From: Embleya sp040605455
Lineage (GTDB): Bacteria > Actinomycetota > Actinomycetes > Streptomycetales > Streptomycetaceae
Length of the DNA stretch: 12,443 nucleotides
Reading direction: 5' to 3'
Assembly: GCF_040605455.1 (NCBI RefSeq)
Contig: NZ_JBEXCV010000202.1
Location: 1 to 12,443, forward strand
Part shown: positions 1 through 5,691 of the stretch, in pieces
How positions within the stretch are numbered: the first letter of the stretch is position 1
Layout: each line of letters starts with the position of its first letter
Translations under genes and position numbers: made by a program
The notes under the pieces: generated by a model
What the model was told of the DNA's origin: nothing
The model's input: the letters and a program-made list of their open reading frames with translations, nothing else
The model's database searches: none

Positions 1-96
1 GGCTTCTCACCGCCGCTGGAGAAGATCGTGCCCAGCGTCTGGGCGTACACGTTCGCCAACCCGCGGGCGGTGACGTCGTTGCGCGCGTACGAGTAA
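1..96 (+). CDS. 3' end of an unrecognised upstream gene
   Basis: The first reading frame is open from the window edge to a TAA at 94-96. By hand count, 29 of its 31 sense codons end in G or C, while first and second positions are near 55-60%. That is the coding signature of the neighbouring genes, and neither other plus-strand frame shows it over this stretch. The peptide starts GFSPPLEKIV and ends AVTSLRAYE. I do not recognise the family. It does not resemble the end of a histidine-kinase ATPase domain, which is what one would expect immediately upstream of the CvnA tail that follows in another frame. It could be the end of an unrelated gene, or a gene joined here by a rearrangement. Confidence 0.4.
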   Translation, partial: GFSPPLEKIVPSVWAYTFANPRAVTSLRAYE

Positions 97-98
97 CC

Positions 99-518
99 CG
101 GGCGGGCACGCCGGCCGCTGCTGCTGCGGCCGCGCCGGCCGCCCCGGTCGCGCCGCCCGCCCGGCGTACCGCGGCGCCGAAGCCGCAGCCGGTGGCTCCC
201 GCGAAGCCGCACCCGGCCGCCGGCGGGGACGGCACCGGGCCCGCCGTCTCCGCGGTCGGCCGCACCCGGCGCGGGCTGCCCAAGCGCCTCGTGGCGGGCG
301 ACAACAGCGGTGCGATGCGCGTCGTACCCGCCCCGGACGCGTCCCGGGACACCGGCGCGCTCTCCGCCGCCGAACTGCGCAAGCGGCTGACCGGTTTCCA
401 GGAAGGTCTGGAGGCGGCCCGCCGGGAGGGCGAGGCGACCGACCCGGTCGCGTCGTCCGACGAAGAACCCACCTTCCCGCCGCCCGCGCGGGAGGAGACA
501 GGAGGTGGAGACCGGTGA
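99..518 (+). CDS. C-terminal tail of a CvnA-type sensor histidine kinase (partial, possibly remnant)
   Basis: This frame encodes an Ala/Pro-rich linker, then GLPKR (codons near 275-290), and a final stretch with AAELRKRLTGFQEGLEAARR. The pattern 'LPKR... ELR..L.GFQ.G...ARR' matches the low-complexity cytoplasmic tail that ends conservon histidine kinases. Its stop TGA at 516-518 overlaps the GTG of the next gene (GTGA), as expected for CvnA followed by CvnB. No HisKA or HATPase motif (N box, G boxes) is visible in the window. The frame stays open to base 3, but upstream of about 96 its third-position GC falls to about half while another frame looks coding. The kinase may therefore be truncated, or it may continue upstream across a frameshift. 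CvnA proteins are large membrane kinases that sense an extracellular signal and recruit CvnB, CvnC and CvnD. Confidence 0.55.
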   Translation, partial: RAGTPAAAAAAAPAAPVAPPARRTAAPKPQPVAPAKPHPAAGGDGTGPAVSAVGRTRRGLPKRLVAGDNSGAMRVVPAPDASRDTGALSAAELRKRLTGFQEGLEAARREGEATDPVASSDEEPTFPPPAREETGGGDR

Positions 519-970
519 CCGGGTCGAATGGCACCACGGCACGCGACGTCGACTGGCTGGTGGCCGGCCTCGCCGGGGATGTCCCGGGGGTCCGCGAGGT
601 CGTCCTGGTCTCCTCCGACGGCCTGATGCTGGCCAGTGCACGCGGCCCGGACGCGGCCGCCGGCGCGGCGGACGCGGAGGAGCAACTCGGCGCGATCGTC
701 AGCGGCCTGGTCGCCCTGGCCGAGGGCACCTCGCGCGTGCTCGACATGGGCGCGGTCCGCCAGGAGATCGTCACCATGGCCGAGGGCTACGTCGTGGCGA
801 TGTCCATCAGCGACGGCTCCTGCCTGGGCGTACACGCGGGCGGAACCGCCGACCTGGGCGTGATCGCGTACCAAATGACCTCGTTCGTACGGCGCGCCGG
901 CCACGTCCTGACGCCGGCCCTGCGCGCACAGATGCACCAGGACCGTGGAGGTGGTCGCGTTGGCTCCTGA
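515..970 (+). CDS. CvnB: Roadblock/LC7-domain protein of a conservon
   Basis: A 151-residue Roadblock/LC7 protein. The fold covers about residues 10-130, including DVDWLVAGLAGDVPGVREVV, the strand VLVSSDGLMLA, and later EGYVVAMSISDGSCLGV. In conservons such as S. coelicolor Cvn9, CvnB sits at the membrane with the sensor kinase and the GTPase, and Roadblock proteins generally regulate small GTPases. The GTG start at 515 overlaps the upstream stop by four bases and is preceded by a strong GGAGGT at 501-506 with an 8-base spacer. The 3' end overlaps cvnC. Length and order are standard for the family. Confidence 0.93.
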   Translation: MTGSNGTTARDVDWLVAGLAGDVPGVREVVLVSSDGLMLASARGPDAAAGAADAEEQLGAIVSGLVALAEGTSRVLDMGAVRQEIVTMAEGYVVAMSISDGSCLGVHAGGTADLGVIAYQMTSFVRRAGHVLTPALRAQMHQDRGGGRVGS

Positions 971-1364
971 CGGCGGTTATTCCGATTACGACGCGGAGCG
1001 GGGGTACGCGACCCGGCCCGACACGGGTGGTCGTACCTCGCGCGTGCGCCCCTACACGCTGACCCGAGGCCGCACCCGATACGGCCACGTGCTGCTCGTG
1101 GAGACGCTGGTCACCACGCTGGACTGCCCGCAGGACGAGACCGGCGACATGCCGGAGGTCGCCCGGATCGTGCACTTGTGCCGAGGGGTTCGCTCGGTGG
1201 CCGAGGTGGCCGCGATCCTGCACATGCCGCTCGGCGTGGTGCGGGTACTGATCAGCGACCTGGCCTCGCAGGGCCGAATCAGCGTGTACCAGGCCGAGCA
1301 CGAGGCCGGCCGACCCGATCGCGCGCTGCTGGAAAGGGTGCTCGGTGGACTACGCAAGATTTGA
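960..1364 (+). CDS. CvnC: DUF742 protein of a conservon
   Basis: A DUF742 protein of 134 residues from the chosen TTG. The diagnostic RPYTLTRGRTR lies at residues 30-40. The C-terminal half (about 62-110: MPEVARIVHLCRG, VAEVAAILHMPLGVVRVLISDLA) looks like a winged-helix fold. CvnC is the third conserved member of the conservon complex; its biochemical role is not settled. Start choice: GGAGGT at 947-952 lies 7 bases before TTG 960. GTG 945 or GTG 951 would add 5 or 3 residues, but their ribosome sites are poorer or overlap this Shine-Dalgarno. The gene overlaps cvnB by 11 bases and cvnD by 20, so translation is probably coupled. Confidence 0.92.
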   Translation: MAPDGGYSDYDAERGYATRPDTGGRTSRVRPYTLTRGRTRYGHVLLVETLVTTLDCPQDETGDMPEVARIVHLCRGVRSVAEVAAILHMPLGVVRVLISDLASQGRISVYQAEHEAGRPDRALLERVLGGLRKI

Positions 1365-1998
1365 TCTCGGCGGACTCGCCGGACTCGGCGACGACGTCCC
1401 GGCCATTCCACTGCCCGCCGCGGGTGCCGGCGGTCGACGGATCGGCGAGGGACCGCCGATCACCTCGACGAAGATCGTGGTCGCGGGTGGCTTCGGGGTC
1501 GGCAAGACCACGCTGGTGGCGGCCGTCTCGGAAATCCCGCCGCTGACCACCGAGTCGGTCATGACGGTGCTGAGCGAGGACGTCGACGACCTGTCCGGCC
1601 TACCGGAGAAGCGCACCACCACGGTCGCGATGGACTTCGGCCGAATCACCCTTGAATCCGACCTGGTCCTGTACCTGTTCGGCACGCCGGGGCAGAACCG
1701 GTTCTGGTTCATGTGGGACGACCTGGTGCGCGGCGCGGTGGGCGCGATCGTCCTGGTGGACACCCGGCGGCTGGAGGACAGCTTCCCGGCGGTGGACTAC
1801 TTCGAGCGCTCCGGCATCCCGTTCGTGGTCGCCGTCAACCTCTTCGACGACGCGCCGCGCTATCCCGAGGAGGACCTGCGCGACGCCCTGTCGATCAGCC
1901 CACGCACCCCGATGACCGAATGCGACGCGCGGGTCCGGGAAAGCGCGGTGAGCGCACTGGCCGAACTGGTCGTGCACGCGCTGGACCTGACGCCGTAG
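1345..1998 (+). CDS. CvnD: conservon small GTPase
   Basis: A 217-residue P-loop GTPase of the conservon class (related to MglA/Ras-like ATP/GTP-binding proteins). The P-loop GGFGVGKTT is at 48-56, a switch-I type threonine lies in TTTVAMDFG (91-99), the G3-equivalent LFGTPGQ is at 111-117, and the guanine-specificity motif appears as NLFD at 165-168. The family typically has GTPG in place of the classical DxxG, so this is not a defect. It binds and hydrolyses GTP and acts as the output switch of the CvnA-B-C complex. GTG 1345 has GGAAAGGG at 1331-1338 as its ribosome site. The next gene starts 14 bases after the stop, so the operon probably continues. Confidence 0.95.
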   Translation: MDYARFDLGGLAGLGDDVPAIPLPAAGAGGRRIGEGPPITSTKIVVAGGFGVGKTTLVAAVSEIPPLTTESVMTVLSEDVDDLSGLPEKRTTTVAMDFGRITLESDLVLYLFGTPGQNRFWFMWDDLVRGAVGAIVLVDTRRLEDSFPAVDYFERSGIPFVVAVNLFDDAPRYPEEDLRDALSISPRTPMTECDARVRESAVSALAELVVHALDLTP

Positions 1999-2012
1999 GA
2001 CGGACGGGGCCC

Positions 2013-2492
2013 ATGGAGCAGCCGGCGGAGGTCACCCTGCGTGCGATCGGGCGCGTGTCCTGCCCGCGCGTGGAACTCGCGGACGACCACTGGGGAAACG
2101 TAACCTCGGTGATTCGCCTGGACCCCGAGCAATTCGGCCCGGACGCACTGTCCGGCCTGACCGACTTCTCCCACCTGGAAGTGGTCTTCCACTTCCACCG
2201 GGTACCGGACGCGGCGATCGAAACCGGCGCCCGCCACCCACGTGGCAACTCGGACTGGCCACTCGTCGGCATCTTCGCACAACGCGGCAAGAACCGCCCG
2301 AACCGCCTGGCGGTATCGCGGTGTTCACTGGTGCGGCTGGACGGACTCGACATCCACGTACGCGGCCTGGACGCGGTCGACGGCACCCCCGTACTCGACC
2401 TCAAGCCGTACATGCGCGAATTTGACCCACGAGGCGAAACCCACCAACCACCTTGGTCAACAGAACTGATGAGCGACTACTACGCGAACTGA
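2013..2492 (+). CDS. TsaA/TrmO-like SAM-dependent methyltransferase (UPF0066 family)
   Basis: A 159-residue single-domain protein of the TsaA/TrmO beta-barrel methyltransferase family. E. coli TrmO methylates N6-threonylcarbamoyladenosine-37 in tRNA-Thr with S-adenosylmethionine. Visible family features: AIGRV near the start (11-15), the strand SHLEVVFHFHRV (53-64), the SAM-loop region GIFAQRGKNRPN (87-98), and the end of the barrel DGTPVLDLKPYM (123-134) followed by WSTELM. The hallmark loop, R-S-P-x-R-P-N-P-I-G in TrmO, reads RGKNRPNRLAVS here. The fold and SAM site look intact but the substrate could differ. ATG 2013 lies 14 bases after cvnD, behind a GGACGGGG stretch. A decayed copy of its last 40 codons occurs at 5015-5134. 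Confidence 0.88.
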   Translation: MEQPAEVTLRAIGRVSCPRVELADDHWGNVTSVIRLDPEQFGPDALSGLTDFSHLEVVFHFHRVPDAAIETGARHPRGNSDWPLVGIFAQRGKNRPNRLAVSRCSLVRLDGLDIHVRGLDAVDGTPVLDLKPYMREFDPRGETHQPPWSTELMSDYYAN

Positions 2493-2566
2493 GACCTCCC
2501 CAGCCCGACCGACGTACAGTCCGCGATTCGCGAGCAACGTTTTCGAACCCGGTCCTGCGACCTGAA

Positions 2567-2583
2567 GGCCGCCCAAGGCGGCC
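2567..2583 (+). terminator. Candidate terminator hairpin after the conservon-methyltransferase operon
   Basis: GGCCGCC at 2567-2573 pairs perfectly with GGCGGCC at 2577-2583 across a CAA loop, followed by GTCTCTC. There is no real T tract, but this is common for actinomycete terminators. It separates the high-GC operon from the lower-GC hydrolase module. Confidence 0.5.
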
Positions 2584-2624
2584 GTCTCTCGCCTGGAACC
2601 GGAGGGGAGACTCACAGGTCGGGG

Positions 2625-4379
2625 ATGTCGTCGCGGTCGCGGTACAGGCGTCCCGCGGAGCGCGGCAGCGCATCACGCAGCCGCTCGGGGTGGATCGTCC
2701 TGGTCTCGCTTCGATCCGCCGAACGCTGGCGGGAATCCGCCCGCATGTGGAAGACGACTGCCGCCAAACTGATCGAATTGGAGAATGCATTCAGGGTCGG
2801 CGTCAATGACGGCGTGGAGGCGGCCGGATGGAAAGGCCAGGCGGCCGGGACGGCGGACCAAGAGCTTGAGCGGACGGTCCGACAGATCGCCATTTCCGCT
2901 AACCAAGCCCAAACCATCAGCGCTGCCGCAGATCGCGCGGTGAGCGAACTTCCCGCAATTCAATCCGCCCTCCGCTCGGCGATACAAGAGGCCGAAGTCT
3001 CGGGACTCAAGGTCGTCGAAAATTCCGGCGGATACACTGTTCAAGCTGCGGCAGCAGGCGATACGAGTAATCTCTCGCCTGCGGATTCAGCCAAACAACA
3101 AAGTGCAATCGACGGCTTTGTGGTCCGATTCAACGCGCTTCTTCGGCAGGCCGGCGAGGCGGACTCCAAATTCGCTGCCGTCATGACCACTTTGATGCCG
3201 GGAGATGTCGCAGAAACTCAGTTAAATGCCTGGCAGAACGGTCTCGAAGATACTCAACGTGTGGCGGGCCTGTACGGCGTAGGGCCCGTACCGAAACTCG
3301 ATCCCGCACAGACCGCCGGCTGGTGGAGGGGGCTTTCTGATGAGCAGCGAGCCCTGTACTTGACCGCATATCCCAAACAGCTGGGAAGCATGGATGGCTT
3401 ACCTGCGGCCGTCCGAGACAAGGCAAATCGCACGGCTCTGGATCAACGCTTGACCGAGCTGTCGCCGGCACTGGCCGGCGGAAATTCTCCCAATCATGAC
3501 AAGCGGGAATGGGAGAATCTTACGAAGATCAAGGGGGTCTTGGCTGACGGATCCGCCCGACCGCCCGGCAAGGAATTGATGCTGCTCAAGTTCGGCGACA
3601 AATTCCTTGATGGCCAGGTAGTCATGTCCATCGGCGACCCCGACAAGGCAAAAAATGTCTCCGTTTCGGTACCGGGGACCGGCGCGACCGTCACCAACGG
3701 CCTGGAGGGTGGAATCAAGCGGATCGACGCCATGCAACAGGTGACTGACAAGTTGACGCCAGCCGGAGGCAGTGATTTGGCATCGGTGTTCTGGCTCGAC
3801 TACGACGCGCCGGAACAGGGGGCCGCAGGCATTTCGGGCAGCATGATCAAATGGGATCGGTCGCAGGAGGGGGCACCGCGATTGGACTCATTCGTCAACG
3901 GGGTTCGCGCTCAAGGGAACGATCAACACATCACACTGATCGCCCATAGTTATGGGACGACAGTGGTCGGCGATGCCGCGCGGTCCGGAAACGGGCTGGC
4001 CGTCGATGACGTCGTTTCCCTGGGCAGCCCTGGCATGCATGTCACACGCGCGCAGGACTTGCACATGGACCCGGCTCACGTGTGGGCGGAGCGCGCAGTG
4101 GGCACGTCCAAGGACACGGCAGTAGTGGAAGGGGGACAATATTCCCACGGCGTCGACCATAAACCCGGCGGGCGCAGCCTCGTCGACAGGATTCTGGGAG
4201 AGGGCGACGATCCGGTCACCCCGACGGACAAGGAATTCGGCGGGAAAGTCATGAGCGGGGATGCTCATGCTCATGACGAATATTGGGTACATGGAAGCAC
4301 AAGCCTTGCAAACCAGGCCAAGGTTGTCATGGGTACGTATAATGATCCCAATCCACTCAAACACCCAGAACTCAAGTAG
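2625..4379 (+). CDS. Secreted-effector-like alpha/beta hydrolase: WXG-like helical N-terminus plus DUF1023 domain
   Basis: A 584-residue protein. Residues about 33-130 form a helical region around a W-K-G turn (69-71), resembling WXG100/LXG-type domains that target proteins to type VII secretion. A Ser/Ala-rich linker follows, then WWRGLSDEQRALYL (233-246) with GLPAAVRDKANR (258-269), the signature preceding DUF1023 hydrolase domains. The alpha/beta hydrolase core runs from about 315 to the end: nucleophile elbow AHSYG with Ser442, LGSPG at 466-470, and a late HDEYW with His550 as likely catalytic His. The substrate cannot be read from sequence; lipase or esterase activity is the usual expectation. 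No signal peptide is visible. The ATG at 2625 gives an odd Arg/Ser-rich first 22 residues; the next ATG (2745) would cut into the helical domain. Third positions carry many A/T: 29 of the 60 bases from 3061 are G/C by hand count, against 39 of 60 from 8401. This suggests transferred or accessory DNA. The lipoprotein gene follows 11 bases downstream. Confidence 0.88.
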   Translation: MSSRSRYRRPAERGSASRSRSGWIVLVSLRSAERWRESARMWKTTAAKLIELENAFRVGVNDGVEAAGWKGQAAGTADQELERTVRQIAISANQAQTISAAADRAVSELPAIQSALRSAIQEAEVSGLKVVENSGGYTVQAAAAGDTSNLSPADSAKQQSAIDGFVVRFNALLRQAGEADSKFAAVMTTLMPGDVAETQLNAWQNGLEDTQRVAGLYGVGPVPKLDPAQTAGWWRGLSDEQRALYLTAYPKQLGSMDGLPAAVRDKANRTALDQRLTELSPALAGGNSPNHDKREWENLTKIKGVLADGSARPPGKELMLLKFGDKFLDGQVVMSIGDPDKAKNVSVSVPGTGATVTNGLEGGIKRIDAMQQVTDKLTPAGGSDLASVFWLDYDAPEQGAAGISGSMIKWDRSQEGAPRLDSFVNGVRAQGNDQHITLIAHSYGTTVVGDAARSGNGLAVDDVVSLGSPGMHVTRAQDLHMDPAHVWAERAVGTSKDTAVVEGGQYSHGVDHKPGGRSLVDRILGEGDDPVTPTDKEFGGKVMSGDAHAHDEYWVHGSTSLANQAKVVMGTYNDPNPLKHPELK

Positions 4380-4390
4380 GGGCGCACCTT

Positions 4391-4948
4391 GTGATTGCCC
4401 ACGGCCCATTCGGTAAGTTCGCTGTCCTGTCGGCGGTGATTCTGTTGAGCTTGGCATCGGCATGTGGAGGTTCGGTGAACAAATCGGGAACCAAAGTCCC
4501 CAAGATGTCCGAGGATCGGGCCAAAGCTATTACTGAGGAGTACGCCAGAAGGCTCGTCGAAGGCCTGGGTGCACCCAAAGCCAAAAGCCAACCGTCGAAC
4601 GGCACCAGCCCGTGCGGGAACGATAATTCCACCGTTAAGAACTTCTGGGCACTCCACGTGGAGAACGTGGTGGTTTCCCCGCAGGCTCAGGAAGCCATGT
4701 TCGCGAAGGCCCGCACCGTCATCGAGGGCATGGGTTTCAAAACTCGGAAGTTCGCGACGAATTCGGTCGGGGGTGAAGGAGCCGGTAATCTGGAGGCGAT
4801 GAATTCCGGAGACGGATTTACGATCACCCTCCAGACCACTTCCCCATCGGAGGAAATCATGATCATGATTTCCAGTCCCTGCTTGGAGCGAGTAACCGAA
4901 TGGGAAGGTGGCGTCTCGGCCGGCCCGAGTGCGGGGCGACCCTCCTAG
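4391..4948 (+). CDS. Small secreted lipoprotein paired with the hydrolase
   Basis: A 185-residue protein with a short N-terminus, a hydrophobic segment (about 9-24, KFAVLSAVILLSLASA) and Cys25 in SLASAC followed by GGS, a plausible lipobox and lipid-anchor site. The mature part is hydrophilic, with an EEYARRL helix (49-55) and two further cysteines (75 and 164) that could form a disulfide outside the cell. I do not recognise a named domain. GTG 4391 follows the hydrolase stop by 11 bases with AGGGG at 4376-4380 as ribosome site, so the two genes are almost certainly co-transcribed. This layout suggests a functional partner of the hydrolase (chaperone, substrate tether or immunity protein), which is inference only. 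Codon use is relaxed like the hydrolase. The C-terminal EWEGGVSAGPSAG is repeated in a gene remnant 660 bases downstream. Confidence 0.83.
   Translation: MIAHGPFGKFAVLSAVILLSLASACGGSVNKSGTKVPKMSEDRAKAITEEYARRLVEGLGAPKAKSQPSNGTSPCGNDNSTVKNFWALHVENVVVSPQAQEAMFAKARTVIEGMGFKTRKFATNSVGGEGAGNLEAMNSGDGFTITLQTTSPSEEIMIMISSPCLERVTEWEGGVSAGPSAGRPS
4896..4920 (+). repeat. 25-base direct repeat, copy 1 (end of lipoprotein gene)
   Basis: These 25 bases are identical to 5557-5581, with looser similarity continuing about 25 bases further. They encode EWEGGVSA at the end of the lipoprotein, and the second copy is in the same reading phase relative to its remnant. Confidence 0.9.
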
Positions 4949-5014
4949 GAATCCCCACCGACCGCCGACCGTCCGAACGGCAGTTTCGATCTATCGTCCT
5001 CGGTCCCACGCAGC

Positions 5015-5134
5015 GCAATCGACGGCACCCCAGTCCTCGATCTCAAGCCCTGCCTGAGCAAGTTCGGTCCCCGAGGAATACCCCACCAGCCGGCCTGGTC
5101 GACGGAACTGATGACCGACTTCCACACCGACTGA
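5015..5134 (+). pseudogene. Remnant: last 40 codons of a second TsaA/TrmO-like methyltransferase
   Basis: Read in one frame to the TGA at 5132-5134, this stretch encodes AIDGTPVLDLKP, then GPRG, HQP and WSTELM. It aligns without gaps to the last 39 residues of the intact methyltransferase ending at 2492, with 25 of 39 identical. Upstream of 5015 the similarity stops abruptly; no start, barrel core or SAM loop is present. It is the 3' end of a diverged paralogue whose 5' part is missing. Confidence 0.85.
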
Positions 5135-5187
5135 CCCACCCGAGCCTGACCGTTCCGGCGCGGGGCGTCGGCGACGGGTTCGGCGCA

Positions 5188-5220
5188 AAGGTTGTCGGCG
5201 GTGGCCCGGCCGACAACCTT
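5188..5220. terminator. Perfect 12-bp inverted repeat, candidate terminator
   Basis: AAGGTTGTCGGC (5188-5199) pairs exactly with GCCGACAACCTT (5209-5220) across a 9-base loop. It lies 54 bases after the methyltransferase remnant, roughly where the intact methyltransferase has its own hairpin (75 bases after its stop). The arm ends in TT rather than a T tract. It may be a terminator or a protein-binding palindrome. Confidence 0.5.
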
Positions 5221-5265
5221 GCGGAACGGGTGGCGTCCACACCACCGCGTCCCTGCCGCCGAGCC

Positions 5266-5284
5266 GGGACGCAAGTCGCGTCCC
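5266..5284. repeat. Short inverted repeat in the remnant region
   Basis: GGGACGC (5266-5272) and GCGTCCC (5278-5284) flank a 5-base loop. This is a second small hairpin in the non-coding stretch between the methyltransferase and hydrolase remnants. Its function is unknown. Confidence 0.35.
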
Positions 5285-5337
5285 CCGGATCGGGCGGGCG
5301 GGCGCGGATCGGCCCCGTGGTGCGGCCGTCCACGTCT

Positions 5338-5556
5338 GCCGTGACGACCTTCGGGCCCGCGCATCCTGTCGAACGAGCGCAGGACTTGCACATGGATCCG
5401 TCCCATGTCTGGGCGAAGCGCGCATCGGGAAAGACCGACGACATATCTTGCACAGGGACGCCGACGGCCATAGCGCCTACTGGGATCCCAATAGCCAAAG
5501 CCTGATCAACCAGGCCAGGGTGGTGATGGGTACTTACAACGACCCGAATCCGCTGC
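5338..5556 (+). pseudogene. Remnant: C-terminal end of a second DUF1023 hydrolase, frameshifted
   Basis: From about 5368, one frame encodes ERAQDLHMDPSHVWAKRA, matching TRAQDLHMDPAHVWAERA of the intact hydrolase; 20 bases are identical (5377-5396 = 4050-4069). Similarity may begin near 5338 (AVTTFG for the strand before LGSPG). The matching frame then changes between about 5425 and 5450, after which GHSAYWDPNSQSLINQARVV and GTYNDPNPL match the intact C-terminus. About 50 residues present in the intact protein are missing at the frame change. The nucleophile region is absent, so this cannot encode an active enzyme. Its GHSAYW looks like a canonical catalytic-His motif, so the ancestor was probably functional. 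Confidence 0.85.
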
Positions 5557-5581
5557 CCGAATGGGAAGGTGGCGTCTCGGC
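5557..5581 (+). repeat. 25-base direct repeat, copy 2
   Basis: Identical to 4896-4920; the two copies start 661 bases apart. Recombination between them would remove the methyltransferase and hydrolase remnants in between. Confidence 0.9.
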
Positions 5582-5610
5582 GGGGCCCAGTGCCGGGCCG
5601 ACCCCATGGG
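5557..5610 (+). pseudogene. Remnant: C-terminal end of a second lipoprotein, fused to the hydrolase tail
   Basis: Directly after GTYNDPNPLP and in the same frame comes EWEGGVSAGPSAG, the end of the intact lipoprotein. The intact locus has a stop, a new start and some 170 codons between these two points. The remnant therefore records a deletion that joined the hydrolase tail to the lipoprotein tail. The original stop is lost, and the open frame wanders on towards 5777 against the opposite-strand gene without family resemblance. Confidence 0.8.
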
Positions 5611-5691
5611 TCTGGGACAAGGGGTCCGGGAGAGTGGAACCGCGACATGCGGGCCGAGGCGCTTTCACTCGCTTCCGGGCGGGCCGGGAAC

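Noticed and set aside
7..777. A 256-codon minus-strand frame at the left edge
   Set aside because: The product is Arg/Pro/Ala-rich without motifs and is antisense to the CvnA tail and cvnB, both of which have clear family matches.
1345..1998. Loss of the DxxG motif in the CvnD GTPase as a sign of inactivation
   Set aside because: Conservon GTPases normally carry a GTPG-type sequence at this position, so the protein looks ordinary.
4900..5505. A plus-strand frame linking the lipoprotein end to the hydrolase remnant
   Set aside because: Only its last part matches the hydrolase. Over the methyltransferase remnant it is in the wrong frame, so it is not one protein.
4949..5691. Possible insertion sequence or integrase scar behind the remnants
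   Set aside because: I found no transposase fragment and no terminal inverted repeats with target duplication. The only repeats are the gene tails themselves and local hairpins.
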